Positions 18,511-27,355 of a stretch of DNA of 64,000 nt are shown here, one piece after another. The DNA is taken from positions 466,388-530,387 of the forward strand of contig NZ_KI632512.1 in assembly GCF_000504305.1 (NCBI RefSeq), read 5' to 3'. Numbering within the stretch: the stretch's first letter is position 1; every line of letters begins with the position of its first letter. The notes under the pieces were generated by a model that did not search any database, was not told the origin of the DNA, and saw only the letters and a list, made by a program, of their open reading frames with translations. A program made the position numbers and the translations under genes. This DNA comes from Nitratidesulfovibrio termitidis HI1 (GTDB lineage: Bacteria > Desulfobacterota > Desulfovibrionia > Desulfovibrionales > Desulfovibrionaceae).

Positions 18511-18545
18511 GGAAAAGGGATATGACCGTATCGGCCATATCCCTT
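18511..18545 (-). terminator. Terminator hairpin between efp and ftsK
   Basis: AAGGGATATG (18515-18524) pairs with CATATCCCTT (18536-18545) and an inner CCG/CGG pair. On the minus strand it follows efp by about 120 bases and is trailed by TTCC. It divides efp transcription from ftsK and constrains where the ftsK start can be. Confidence 0.75.
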
Positions 18546-18666
18546 ACCGTACTCAAGGGTTCCCGTCCACACGGCCCCGCGGCACCGGACTGGTGCCCCA
18601 GCCAATCGGGGGCGCATCCGGAGGATTGCGGAGTGAACTCCTGGCGGAACCGTGCGCGAAACCGGA

Positions 18667-19224
18667 CTATTCGCGGCCCAGGTATTCGCGGGTGCGGGTG
18701 TCGACCTTCACGCGGTCGCCAAGGTTCACGAAGATCGGCACGCCGATGACGATGCCGGTTTCCAGCTTGGCGGGCTTGGTCACGTTGCTCACGGTGTCGC
18801 CCTTGGCGCCGGGTTCGGTCTCCACCACTTCCAGCACCAGGGACACGGGCAGGTCGATGTCCAGCGGCTTGCCGTTATACAGCAGCACGCGCACCTGCTG
18901 GGCTTCCTTCAGAAAGCCGGCCTTGCCGTCGGTGGTGTCTTCCGCGATGTGCAGCTGCTCGTAGGTGGTCAGGTCCATGAACACGAGGTCGTCGCCTTCA
19001 CGGTACAGGTACTGCATTTCGCGGGTTTCCATGTCGGGGCGGCCCACCTTTTCGCCGGAGCGGAAGGTGTTGTCCACCACGCGGTCGTTCAGCAGGTTGC
19101 GCAGCTTGGTGCGCACCATGGCGCCGCCCTTGCCGGGCTTGAAATGCTGGAACTCGACGATTTCGAAGGGCGTGCCGTCGATTTCGATCTTGAGACCCTT
19201 CCTGAAATCGGTAGTCGAATACAT
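18667..19224 (-). CDS. efp: Translation elongation factor P
   Basis: 185 residues, the standard EF-P length. Domain I has the tip loop KPGKGGA with the conserved Lys at residue 32; domains II and III follow ([26 protein letters not shown], and the C-terminal [25 protein letters not shown] region). EF-P relieves ribosomes stalled at proline runs, which matters here given the many Pro-rich linkers encoded nearby. No modifying enzyme (EpmA/EarP type) is in the window. GGAGG precedes ATG 19224. It lies 37 bases after aroQ on the same strand, a pairing that is common. Confidence 0.95.
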   Translation of the reverse strand: MYSTTDFRKGLKIEIDGTPFEIVEFQHFKPGKGGAMVRTKLRNLLNDRVVDNTFRSGEKVGRPDMETREMQYLYREGDDLVFMDLTTYEQLHIAEDTTDGKAGFLKEAQQVRVLLYNGKPLDIDLPVSLVLEVVETEPGAKGDTVSNVTKPAKLETGIVIGVPIFVNLGDRVKVDTRTREYLGRE

Positions 19225-19261
19225 GAAGCCTCCGGAGTGATGTTCGTAAGGATATGCGGCC

Positions 19262-19744
19262 CTACACCGGGGTCGCCGGGGGCGACTGCAGGGCATCCAG
19301 ATGCAGCACCAGCGATTGCACGGCGAGTGCGTAGCTGGTGATGCCGAAGCCCGCCACCACGCCGATGACGTGGCGACCGATGTAGCTCTTCTGGCGCAGC
19401 GGTTCGGACCGCGCCAGCACGTTGCTGAGGTGCACCTCGACGCAGGGCAGGCCTATCCAGGCCAGGCAGTCGGCCAGGGCCAAGCTGGTGTGGGTGTACG
19501 CGCCCGCGTTCAGCACCACGCCGTCCACGCCGTCGCGCCGGGCCTGTTCCAGCCGGTCGATGAGCGTACCTTCTCCGTTGGACTGGAAGAACTCCAGTTC
19601 CACGTCGCCGGTTCTTGCGCCCAGCACCTGCCCGACCAGGCCGGGCACGGCATCCATGCCCACGCTGCCGTAAATGTCGGGCTGGCGCACGCCCAGCGCG
19701 CCAAGATTGGGGCCGTTCAGCACCAGTATGCGATAGCGGGCCAT
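19262..19744 (-). CDS. aroQ: Type II 3-dehydroquinate dehydratase
   Basis: 160 residues. The type II fold is recognisable from [21 protein letters not shown], the [12 protein letters not shown] loop, [13 protein letters not shown] with the catalytic His in [11 protein letters not shown], and the lid Tyr in RQPDIYG. It dehydrates 3-dehydroquinate in the shikimate pathway to aromatic amino acids. It opens the aroQ-efp pair. The start ATG 19744 immediately precedes the conserved beta strand; the longer in-frame extension to 19852 has no family similarity. Confidence 0.92.
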   Translation of the reverse strand: MARYRILVLNGPNLGALGVRQPDIYGSVGMDAVPGLVGQVLGARTGDVELEFFQSNGEGTLIDRLEQARRDGVDGVVLNAGAYTHTSLALADCLAWIGLPCVEVHLSNVLARSEPLRQKSYIGRHVIGVVAGFGITSYALAVQSLVLHLDALQSPPATPV

Positions 19745-19999
19745 GCGGCGTCCTTTGTGCGGTTGGCGGCTCTGGGCCGGTTGCGGCGGAACGGGGATGG
19801 GCCGGACTGGACACCATGCGCCCGCATCGGGTAACAGGATATTTTTTCCCAACGGCGGCCTGTTGTCAACAATGAAGCCACGCCAGACCGTGCGTCATGC
19901 CAGACCATGCGTTACGGCGGCCATGCCTCATGCCGTCCCTCATGCCCTCATCGGGATTTACCCCCAGCCACACGGCGCCCGGCGCCACCGGATACGATC

Positions 20000-20722
20000 A
20001 TGCAACCAGTGCTTGAACTTGAAGCCACCGTCTACACCCTGGAACAGATGCGCGCCTTCGATGCGCCGCAGGTAGCCCTTGCCGGGCGCTCCAACGTGGG
20101 CAAATCCTCGCTCGTCAACGCCCTGGCACGCCGCAAGGCGCTGGCCAAGATCAGCGCCACCCCGGGCAAGACGCGCTCCATCAACTATTACCGCGTGAAG
20201 CCCGACGGCTTCTACGTGGTGGACCTGCCCGGCTACGGCTATGCCAAATGCAGCAAGGAAGAACGCCAGAAGTGGGCCGAGCTCATCGAGCGCTACCTGA
20301 GCACCTGCCCCACGCTGAAGGCCCTGACCGTGCTGCTGGACAGCCGCCTGGACCCGCAGCAGTTGGACCTTGACCTGACCTCGTTCGCCCGCAAGAGCGG
20401 TATCACCCTGCTGCCGGTGCTGACCAAGGCCGACAAGTGTTCCCAGCGCGAACGCGCGGAGCGCCAGCGTCAGTGGCGCGACATTCTGGGGGGCATTGCC
20501 CCTCTGGTGGTGTCTGCCAAGACGGGCATGGGCGTGGACAACCTGTGGGCATCGCTGCGCAAGGTGGTCACCGTGGGCGAAGTGCGTGGCTCGGCCCTGC
20601 TGGACCCCTTTGGCAGTGCCAAGCGCGACGTGCCGCTGGCGGATGCCGCCACCCAGTCTGACACCGCCGTGGATGCTCCGGCCCCGCGCCCTGCTTCCGA
20701 ACCCGACGCAACCGGGGAGTAA
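20000..20722 (+). CDS. engB: Ribosome biogenesis GTPase EngB (YihA/YsxC)
   Basis: 240 residues. G1 is [10 protein letters not shown]2 [12 protein letters not shown]3 [10 protein letters not shown]4 TKAD, and the G5-like VSAKTG. EngB binds the large ribosomal subunit during assembly. About 40 residues beyond the usual C-terminus are rich in Asp, Ala and Pro and look like a disordered tail. Start ATG 20000 gives the family N-terminus ([14 protein letters not shown]). The gene stands between divergent aroQ and convergent lptG. Confidence 0.93.
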   Translation: MQPVLELEATVYTLEQMRAFDAPQVALAGRSNVGKSSLVNALARRKALAKISATPGKTRSINYYRVKPDGFYVVDLPGYGYAKCSKEERQKWAELIERYLSTCPTLKALTVLLDSRLDPQQLDLDLTSFARKSGITLLPVLTKADKCSQRERAERQRQWRDILGGIAPLVVSAKTGMGVDNLWASLRKVVTVGEVRGSALLDPFGSAKRDVPLADAATQSDTAVDAPAPRPASEPDATGE

Positions 20723-20856
20723 ATCGTCCTCCCTCCCGTCTGCCCGATTCTGTTCAGCCCTGTCTGGCCTGTCAGGCCAGTTCCACCCAGTTCAGTTCTG
20801 TTCAGGCTGCGGTGGTCCTGATTCGCCCAGGCCTGCTCGCCCTTCCTCCGAACGGC

Positions 20857-20893
20857 ACGGCGCCCCGTCATGTCATGCATGACGGGGCGCCGT
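20857..20893. terminator. Terminator between convergent engB and lptG
   Basis: 15-bp perfect stem, ACGGCGCCCCGTCAT (20857-20871) and ATGACGGGGCGCCGT (20879-20893), seven-base loop. No strong T run, but its place between two convergent stops supports the role. Confidence 0.75.
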
Positions 20894-20923
20894 TCATTGG
20901 TGCGGTTTCGTCCTGTTGCCGGA

Positions 20924-22009
20924 TCACCCGGCCTTGAAGCGTGGTTTCAGTACCCACGCCAGCCGGATCAGGGCAATGCCCCCGATCAGCCCGTTGGCCC
21001 CCCAGGCCGCCAGCGGCGGCGTGACGATGCCCTTCTGCCCCAGGGTGCCGCCCACCGTGAACATGGTGTAGAACAGGAAGGTGATGACCAGGGCAAGGCC
21101 GATGCACAGGTAGATGTTGTCGCGCCAGGTGACCACGGCGGCGGCCACCACGGCCATGATCACCAGCGAGGTGGCGTAGGCCAGTTTCATGTGCCAGGCG
21201 GTGCGCACCCCTTCCACGTTGGAGCCGGATGCGGACAGCCGGTCGATGGCGTCGCCCAGTTGCCACAAGGGAAGTCGCGAGGGATCGGCGTGGCGCGCGG
21301 TGACCAGGAAGGCCTGCACGTCCTGCCGCAGATGCAGCGACAGGGCATCTTCATGGGAGCTGAGATAGCCCGTGGGGTCGAATATCGTCACATCGCGCAG
21401 TTCCCAGTCTTCATCACCGGCCGTGAACGATGCGGCGCGGATCACCCGGGCGATGGTCAGCCCGTCGGCGGACAATTCATAGGCGGCAAGGCCGGTTCCC
21501 GTTTCCTTGGCCGGTACCACTTCCGCCAGGTTGACCACGTAGGGGCCATCGGTGAACCACACGTTGCGCAGGGTGGCCGTGGCCTCGGTCTTGCCACGCA
21601 CGTCCTCGCTCCAGATGCGCGCGGCTTCCACCTCGCCGGAAACGCCCAGCACCTGCGAGAAGCCAAGCTGCACCACGGCCCAGACCACGCCGCAGAAAAC
21701 CAGGTTGCGGGCCACCCGCCCCATGGAGATGCCGCCGGCCTGCAGGGCGATGAGTTCGCGTCCGCGCGACATCAGGCACAGTTGGGCCAGGGTGGCCAGC
21801 AGGAACACGGCGGGCAGGATCTGCGAGATGATCAGCGGCGTCTTGGCCACGAAATACCAGGCGGCCACGCCGAAGCCCACCCCCGCTTCCAGAAAGTCGT
21901 CCAGCCGGTCGAACAGGTCAGACAGGATGTACAGCCCGGTGCCGATGGCCAGGGTGGGAAGGATCAGCGTCAGGTTGTTGCGGAACAGATAGCGCGAAAG
22001 CAGGCTCAT
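20924..22009 (-). CDS. lptG: LPS export permease LptG
   Basis: 361 residues of the YjgP/YjgQ family. Three N-terminal membrane helices (ILPTLAIGTGLYILSDL, IISQILPAVFLLATLAQLC), a periplasmic beta-jellyroll region (about 130-260), then three C-terminal helices. The motif SRGRELIALQAGGISM after helix two is typical for this family. With LptF and the LptB ATPase it lifts lipopolysaccharide out of the inner membrane. Its start overlaps the stop of the lptF gene by four bases. The F/G naming is by gene order and could be reversed. Confidence 0.85.
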   Translation of the reverse strand: MSLLSRYLFRNNLTLILPTLAIGTGLYILSDLFDRLDDFLEAGVGFGVAAWYFVAKTPLIISQILPAVFLLATLAQLCLMSRGRELIALQAGGISMGRVARNLVFCGVVWAVVQLGFSQVLGVSGEVEAARIWSEDVRGKTEATATLRNVWFTDGPYVVNLAEVVPAKETGTGLAAYELSADGLTIARVIRAASFTAGDEDWELRDVTIFDPTGYLSSHEDALSLHLRQDVQAFLVTARHADPSRLPLWQLGDAIDRLSASGSNVEGVRTAWHMKLAYATSLVIMAVVAAAVVTWRDNIYLCIGLALVITFLFYTMFTVGGTLGQKGIVTPPLAAWGANGLIGGIALIRLAWVLKPRFKAG

Positions 22010-23169
22010 GCGGACACCCTTTTACGCCGCAGGGCGAGCCGGCTGTGCGAGAACAGGCTGACCACGGCGGGCGTGCGCTCGTGCGCGGCCAGGCGCAGCC
22101 CCCACAGCCCGGTGGCCAGGAACAGGGCGTTGGGCATCCACAGGCCCACTTCCGGCGGGATGGTGCCCGCCTCGCCCGTGGTCAGGCCGAACGAGAGCAG
22201 GCTGTAGTAGACCAGGAACATCAGCAGGGCCAGCACCACGCCGAACTGGCGGTGCAGCCCTTCGAAGGCGCAGGCCAGCGGCATGGCGAACAACCCCAGC
22301 ACCAGGCAGGCTGCCGGGAACACCCAGCGCTTGTGCAGTTCAACCGCCACCTTGCGCAGGTACTTGTCGCCCAGCGAGGCATTGGCCTCGTCCAGGGGCA
22401 GCGCCCGCAACTGCGACCAGGACAGCTCCTTGGGTTTGATCTCCCCAAGGTCCAGCCCCTTGAACATTTGCCCCAGGTCGATGCGCACCACGTACTCGCC
22501 AAAGCCCAGCACGGATACCTGCTGCCCTTCGGTCTTGTACAGGCGGCCGTTCTGCAGGCGGAACAGCAACTCACCGCGCGCCTCGTCCGTGGCGATGGCC
22601 CCCGTGGGGGCCAGGATAGTCAGGGTGGTGTTCTCGCGCGAGCGGTCTTCGACGATGACCTGCGACAGTCTGCTGTCGGCGGGGTCCACCTGGCGGGCAA
22701 ACAGGGTAAGTCCGGGAATGTCCTTGTTGAACACGCCGGGCTGCACCACCACGCGGGCGCGACTGTTGGCGATTTCCATGACCGTGGCGCGGAAGTGCGA
22801 CATGCCCCAGGCCAGCCCCTGCAACGAGATGCCCAGGGTCAGCAGGGTGCACAGCACGCAGAACAGCACCGGCGCGGCCAGCATCTGGTACAGGCTGACG
22901 CCGCCCGCCTTGAGGGCGATGAGCTCGCGGTCGGTGCTCATGCGCAGGAAGGTCAGGAACACGCTGAGCATGCATGCCACCGGCACCACCAGCAGCATGA
23001 AGAACGGGGTCAGGTAGACGAACAGCAGCACGGCGTCGGCCAGGCCGAGATCCAGCCCCAGAAAGAGTTCGCGCAATTGCAGACCCCGGCCGATGAGCAC
23101 CAGGGTGAGCAGCGAGCCCAGGCAGAGCAGGAACAGGTGCAGCAGTTCGCCGAACAGCTGGCGCTGCAA
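22006..23169 (-). CDS. lptF: LPS export permease LptF, non-ATG start
   Basis: 387 residues, same architecture as its neighbour: helices around LGSLLTLVLIGRGLQL and LTPFFMLLVVPVACMLSVFLTF, the motif TDRELIALKAGGVSLYQML, a periplasmic domain, then three helices. It forms the membrane pair of the LptBFG exporter. No ATG or GTG lies at the N-terminus: TTG 23169 (QRQLFGELL) has no ribosome-binding site, whereas a CTG at about 23193, giving a PLRLNTLL N-terminus, sits about eight bases after AGGA. The coordinate uses the TTG; the real start may be the upstream CTG. It follows a 67-codon gene by 28 bases. Confidence 0.85.
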   Translation of the reverse strand: MQRQLFGELLHLFLLCLGSLLTLVLIGRGLQLRELFLGLDLGLADAVLLFVYLTPFFMLLVVPVACMLSVFLTFLRMSTDRELIALKAGGVSLYQMLAAPVLFCVLCTLLTLGISLQGLAWGMSHFRATVMEIANSRARVVVQPGVFNKDIPGLTLFARQVDPADSRLSQVIVEDRSRENTTLTILAPTGAIATDEARGELLFRLQNGRLYKTEGQQVSVLGFGEYVVRIDLGQMFKGLDLGEIKPKELSWSQLRALPLDEANASLGDKYLRKVAVELHKRWVFPAACLVLGLFAMPLACAFEGLHRQFGVVLALLMFLVYYSLLSFGLTTGEAGTIPPEVGLWMPNALFLATGLWGLRLAAHERTPAVVSLFSHSRLALRRKRVSA

Positions 23170-23197
23170 CAGGGTATTGAGACGGAGGGGCAGAGGG

Positions 23198-23401
23198 CTA
23201 TTCCTGTGGTTGGCCGGTGTGGCAGTTGCGGAACAGGTCGAGCAGCATCTCGGTTTCCAGGGGGCCGAGATTGAATCGCGCGCCCGCCTCGTCCATGAGG
23301 TCGGTCAGGGGGCGGGCGGACTGTTCCGGCTCGGCACGGCGCTCCGCCACCCAGGTGGCGGCACGCTTCACCAGTTCGCTGTGCGGAATGACGGTGGTCA
23401 T
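23198..23401 (-). CDS. Small conserved-looking hypothetical protein upstream of lptF
   Basis: 67 residues (MTTVIPHSELVKRAATWVAE start). It is mostly helical and charged, without cysteine pairs, signal peptide or membrane helix. A G-rich stretch precedes ATG 23401 and the gene ends 28 bases before lptF on the same strand, so it would be the first gene of the lptFG transcript. I do not recognise the family. Codon bias fits a real gene, but the size leaves doubt. Confidence 0.6.
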   Translation of the reverse strand: MTTVIPHSELVKRAATWVAERRAEPEQSARPLTDLMDEAGARFNLGPLETEMLLDLFRNCHTGQPQE

Positions 23402-23700
23402 GGGGCCCCCCTGGCGGGTTTGCGAAGCGGCATGGTTGCGGGCGATGGCCCTGGCGACCGGTTGTCGGCCCGGAGGCCTGCGACCGTTCGCGCGGCGTGG
23501 AATCTACATCAACCACGGCGGGGTTGCAACTCGGCGGTCCATGCGGTATCCCCGCGCAATCCGGCGCATGGGCCCTGCGCGATCCTGCGTGTTTTGCGCT
23601 CAGGCCGCACCTTGCCGCGCCAGCCGCATTTTTCCGTGTTCTGGCCTGCCCCCTCACCCCCAGCCGCACGGCCACTCAAGGCCGAACACCATCCATATCC

Positions 23701-24498
23701 ATGCACGACATCATTTCCGCCGTCCTGCTCGGCATCGTCGAAGGGCTGACAGAGTTCCTGCCGGTGTCCTCCACCGGGCACCTGATCATCGCGGGCGACC
23801 TGCTGGGGTTCACCGGGCCCAAGGCCTCCACCTTCGAGGTGGTCATCCAGCTTGGGGCCATCCTGGCCGTGGTGGTTCTGTACTGGGACCGCTTTTGGGG
23901 CCTGCTGCGGCCAAAGCCATACGTGCGCTTCGCCGGGGTGCGCGGCATCGTGCTGCTGGGCATCACTTCGTTGCCCGCCAGCCTGCTGGGGCTTGCGACG
24001 CATCATTACATCAAGGAAAACCTGTTCAGTCCGGCCACCGTGGCCCTTGCCCTTGGCGTGGGCGCCGTGGCCATGCTGCTGGTGGAGCGGCGCAAGCACC
24101 GCCCCGCATACATGGACCTGGACGACATGACCCCCGCACTGGCGCTGGGCATCGGGCTGTTCCAGTGTCTGGCCCTGTGGCCGGGGTTTTCGCGTTCCGC
24201 CGCCACCATCATGGGCGGCATGCTGCTGGGCGCGCGGCGCGGCCTTGCCGCCGAATATTCGTTCATCGCGGCGGTGCCCATCATGTTCGCCGCCACCGGC
24301 TATGATCTGTTGAAAAGCCACGCCCTGTTCACCATGGCCGACCTGCCCGTCTTCGCCACCGGATTCGTGGTGTCGTTTCTGGCAGCCTGGGTTGCCGTGA
24401 AGGTGTTCATCGGCCTCATGGGCCGGGTGACCCTGGTGCCCTTTGCCTGGTACCGGCTGGCCGTGGCCCCGCTGGTGTTCTGGTTCATGGTGAACTGA
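23701..24498 (+). CDS. uppP: Undecaprenyl-diphosphatase UppP (BacA)
   Basis: 265 residues with about eight membrane helices. Family signatures are the N-terminal GIVEGLTEFLPVSSTGHL with the catalytic Glu pair, and PGFSRSAATIMGGMLLG. It dephosphorylates undecaprenyl diphosphate to recycle the lipid carrier for peptidoglycan and surface glycans, and gives bacitracin tolerance. The start ATG 23701 begins the family motif at once; an in-frame extension to 23497 has no similarity. It appears to be a single-gene transcript. Confidence 0.95.
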   Translation: MHDIISAVLLGIVEGLTEFLPVSSTGHLIIAGDLLGFTGPKASTFEVVIQLGAILAVVVLYWDRFWGLLRPKPYVRFAGVRGIVLLGITSLPASLLGLATHHYIKENLFSPATVALALGVGAVAMLLVERRKHRPAYMDLDDMTPALALGIGLFQCLALWPGFSRSAATIMGGMLLGARRGLAAEYSFIAAVPIMFAATGYDLLKSHALFTMADLPVFATGFVVSFLAAWVAVKVFIGLMGRVTLVPFAWYRLAVAPLVFWFMVN

Positions 24499-24573
24499 CG
24501 CGCGAGGATGTGGGGGCAAAGCCGTGTCGGGCGCGGATTGCGCGGGCTTTTTCAAAAAGCCGCCAAAAAACGC

Positions 24574-24602
24574 TTGCCAAGGCACCCCGTGTCCGGTAGA
24601 GA
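24574..24602 (+). promoter_or_regulatory. Probable promoter of the tRNA-Met gene
   Basis: TTGCCA (24574-24579), 17-base spacer, TAGAGA (24597-24602), 45 bases before the mature tRNA 5' end. Confidence 0.5.
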
Positions 24603-24647
24603 AACCATCCGTCGCAACGGGAACGAGCCCCGAGCGGCATTGGACTT

Positions 24648-24724
24648 GGCAAGGTAGCTCAGTTGGTTAGAGCATGCGGTTCATACCCGCAGTGTCGGGG
24701 GTTCAAATCCCTCCCTTGCTACCA
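24648..24724 (+). tRNA. tRNA-Met (CAT anticodon), elongator type
   Basis: Complete cloverleaf with encoded CCA. Acceptor GGCAAGG/CCTTGCT with a G-T first pair, D stem GCTC/GAGC, anticodon stem TGCGG/CCGCA with loop TTCATAC (CAT at 24682-24684), T loop TTCAAAT. The anticodon stem lacks the three consecutive G-C pairs of the initiator, so it is an elongator; a lysidine-modified Ile tRNA with the same anticodon cannot be excluded from sequence alone. Confidence 0.93.
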
Positions 24725-24734
24725 AGAACACGAT

Positions 24735-24761
24735 AGGCCCTGTGAACACAGGGCCTTTTTC
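24735..24761 (+). terminator. Terminator after tRNA-Met
   Basis: AGGCCCTGTG and CACAGGGCCT arms followed by TTTTTCGTTTTC, ten bases after the tRNA 3' end. Confidence 0.92.
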
Positions 24762-24914
24762 GTTTTCTCCTGCCCTGGGGGGCCCGCTTCGGTTCTGCGC
24801 CCCCCTCCCCCTGTCTGTCCGGCGCGACGCGTACGGGTTGCCTTGATGACGCGTTGCGCACGGCGTGCTAGTCTGCCCGCGTCGGTAACCACCCTTTCCA
24901 TGCCAAGAGGCACC

Positions 24915-26243
24915 ATGCAGACCGAGCCCATTTCCGCCGCGCGCAACGGCACGCCCAGACGCTTCATGGCGCGCCTGACGGACCGCATAAGGGACGTGCT
25001 GACCACGTCGGAATGTCGATCGTGCGCGTCCGCCCGTGAATTCTTGCGGTACGTGGGGCCGGGGCTGCTGGTCACCGTGGGGTTCATCGACCCCGGCAAC
25101 TGGGCCTCCAACGTCAGCGCCGGGGCGCAATTCGGCTACTCGCTGCTATGGATGGTCACCCTGTCCACGGTCATGCTCATCCTGCTGCAGCACAACGCCG
25201 CGCATCTGGGGATAGCCACCGGGCTGTGCCTGTCGGAAGCGGCCACCACCCACCTGCCGCGTTCCGTTTCCGTGTTCGTGCTGGGGTCTGCCGTGGCGGC
25301 CTCCGTGGCCACGGCCCTTGCGGAGTTGCTGGGTGCGGCCATTGCCTTGCGCATGCTGTTCGGGTTGCCCCTCGGGGTGGGCACGGTGCTGACCATGGGG
25401 GTGGTCTGCGTGCTGCTGCTGACCAATTCCTACACCCGCATCGAACGCTGGATCGTGGGCTTCGTGTCGCTCATCGGCATTTCGTTTCTGTACGAGCTGA
25501 CCCTGGTGCCTGTGGACTGGCACGCCGCAGCGCGCGGCTGGGTGACGCCCGCCATTCCGCCCGGCGCTCTGGTGGTGGTCATGAGCGTGCTGGGCGCCGT
25601 GGTCATGCCGCACAACCTGTTCCTGCATTCCGAGGTCATCCAGAGCCGCCAGTGGAACCTCGAGGACGCCGTGGTCATCAAGCGGCAGTTGCGGTACGAG
25701 TATCTGGATACGCTGTTTTCCATGCTGGTGGGGTTTGCCATCAACAGCGGCATGATCCTGCTGGCGGCGGCCGCGTTCTTCAGCCGTGGCCTTCAGGTGG
25801 ATGAACTGGAACAGGCCTGCGCCCTGCTCTCGCCGCTGCTGGGCGGCGCGGCGTCCACGGTGTTCGCGCTGGCGCTGCTGTTCGCGGGGCTTTCGTCCAG
25901 CGTCACGGCGGGCATGGCCGGGGGCAGCATCTATGCCGGAATGTTCGGCGAACCCTATGCCATCAAGGACAAGCACACCCGGTGGGGCGTGGGCATTACC
26001 CTGGGGGCGGCGGCCCTGTGCATCACCGCCATCGACGACCCTTTGAAAGGGCTGGTGTATTCGCAGGTGGCCCTTTCCATGCAGCTTCCGTTTACGGTGC
26101 TGCTGCAACTGTACCTTACGTCCAGCCGCAAGGTGATGGGCCAGTACGCCAACCCGCCATCCACGCAGGCCATGCTGTGGTGCATCACGCTCATTGTAAT
26201 CGCACTCAACGCCCTCTTGCTGCGGGAGCTGTTTTTCGGTTAG
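24915..26243 (+). CDS. Nramp-family divalent metal transporter
   Basis: 442 residues with about eleven membrane helices. Metal-site motifs are intact: DPGNW in helix 1 and the helix 6 MPHNLFLHS segment with the conserved Met-Pro-His. This matches proton-coupled Mn2+/Fe2+ importers (MntH) rather than the Al or Mg variants that alter these residues. The first 45 residues are cytoplasmic and carry CRSCAS, a Cys pair of unknown use. Start ATG 24915 follows AAGAGG. No Mn riboswitch, Fur box or MntR site was recognised upstream; a tRNA with its own terminator lies there. Confidence 0.88.
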   Translation: MQTEPISAARNGTPRRFMARLTDRIRDVLTTSECRSCASAREFLRYVGPGLLVTVGFIDPGNWASNVSAGAQFGYSLLWMVTLSTVMLILLQHNAAHLGIATGLCLSEAATTHLPRSVSVFVLGSAVAASVATALAELLGAAIALRMLFGLPLGVGTVLTMGVVCVLLLTNSYTRIERWIVGFVSLIGISFLYELTLVPVDWHAAARGWVTPAIPPGALVVVMSVLGAVVMPHNLFLHSEVIQSRQWNLEDAVVIKRQLRYEYLDTLFSMLVGFAINSGMILLAAAAFFSRGLQVDELEQACALLSPLLGGAASTVFALALLFAGLSSSVTAGMAGGSIYAGMFGEPYAIKDKHTRWGVGITLGAAALCITAIDDPLKGLVYSQVALSMQLPFTVLLQLYLTSSRKVMGQYANPPSTQAMLWCITLIVIALNALLLRELFFG

Positions 26244-26461
26244 AGCTACGCGTCGTCACGGCGCGGTTGCCGACGGCGCCGTGGCGTTCCGTCCAGCGCA
26301 GGCGCGACCTTGCAGGCGCTGCTGCCTGTTCACTCCTGTCCAGTGCAGGTGTAACCGTGCCCCCGAAAACCTCCCCCACGGGTCTCACGGGCCCCACGGG
26401 CCGCATGACCGGCGGCCCCGCAGGCTCCGCCACCACCGAAGACCAGCTTCCCGGACACCCC

Positions 26462-26977
26462 ATGCACAAGTGGATACGCCTTGCCTTCGAACTGCTGCCG
26501 TTGCAGGTCTTCGCCATCACCGTGCGGCTCGCGGGCGACGACCCAGAGCGGGCGCTGCTGCCTTACGGCCTTGGCGCGCTGTGTACCGCGTTGTGCATGG
26601 CCGTGCTGCTGTGGCGGCGCATACTGCTTGACCGGCTGCTGCTGGGGGTGAACATTTCCATCATGCTCGGCGGGCTTGGCCTGTACGCCCGCACGCCGGG
26701 CCTTGCGAACATGCTGGCCGACCTGCGCGCGGCGGGCGTGTTCGTGATCATTCTGCTCACGGCGGGGATCACCTATCTGGCCCGCCCCAGCGCCCTGCTG
26801 GACATGCCGCGCGGCAACGCGGAACCGTGGGACCGCTACATGCTGTACGCCATCTTTGCCGCCTTCGTGCTGGCCTTCATCACCCGCTCGCAGCCGCTGA
26901 TTTCGGGCATGCTGCTGGCGGCGCTGTTCATCGTGCGCGGCAGTCTGCAACAGGCTGCCCACAACGCACGCCAGTAA
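26462..26977 (+). CDS. Unrecognised small integral membrane protein
   Basis: 171 residues with about five hydrophobic helices (LLPLQVFAITVRLAG, GLGALCTALCMAVLLW, LLLGVNISIMLGGLGLY, AAGVFVIILLTAGITYL, YMLYAIFAAFVLAFI). No conserved functional motif was recognised. It follows the Nramp gene by 218 bases on the same strand, and the spacer contains a short ACGGG-rich tandem tract. An in-frame extension upstream is low-complexity and was excluded. It may be co-transcribed with the metal transporter but nothing shows a shared function. Confidence 0.7.
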   Translation: MHKWIRLAFELLPLQVFAITVRLAGDDPERALLPYGLGALCTALCMAVLLWRRILLDRLLLGVNISIMLGGLGLYARTPGLANMLADLRAAGVFVIILLTAGITYLARPSALLDMPRGNAEPWDRYMLYAIFAAFVLAFITRSQPLISGMLLAALFIVRGSLQQAAHNARQ

Positions 26978-27296
26978 GCGCCGCCTTCGCTCCGCCCTTT
27001 ATGTCGCCACGTTACGGCCGTCTCCGATGGAGGCGGCCGTTTTCATGCCGGTCTGCCTCGCTGACCGGTCATATCTGCCTGCCCTTCCTGCGCCCGTTGC
27101 GCGTATCCGTCATGCCCGTCATGCCCGGCGTGCTCCTTCATTTCATTCGCGTCGATTTGAGCGGTACCGCAATCCGTTCCGCCAGCATTCTCCCTGACCT
27201 AGCCAGCACGGCGCACTGCGCATGCGGGCGTGGCGTCGCCTGACCGCAGGCATTTCTGGGGCGGCGGTCGACCGCCCTCTCCTTCATCCCAGCAAT
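26978..27296. other. Intergenic stretch between convergent genes
   Basis: No gene recognised; open frames on the plus strand to 27243 are without motif or ribosome-binding site. Confidence 0.5.
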
Positions 27297-27328
27297 GAAA
27301 AGGGGGAGCACCCGAAGGCGCTCCCCCT
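27297..27328 (-). terminator. Terminator of the lactate permease gene
   Basis: AGGGGGAGC and GCTCCCCCT arms with a TTCGGG-type loop, followed on the minus strand by TTTT. It lies 28 bases after the stop. Confidence 0.92.
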
Positions 27329-27355
27329 GCACGGCAAGGTCGGCTGCGTGCCCTG

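Noticed and set aside
18444-18617. ATG 18617 and GTG near 18574 as ftsK starts
   Set aside because: Both precede the efp terminator hairpin and would add a non-conserved leader; the region after the hairpin has a strong ribosome-binding site in front of ACG 18443.
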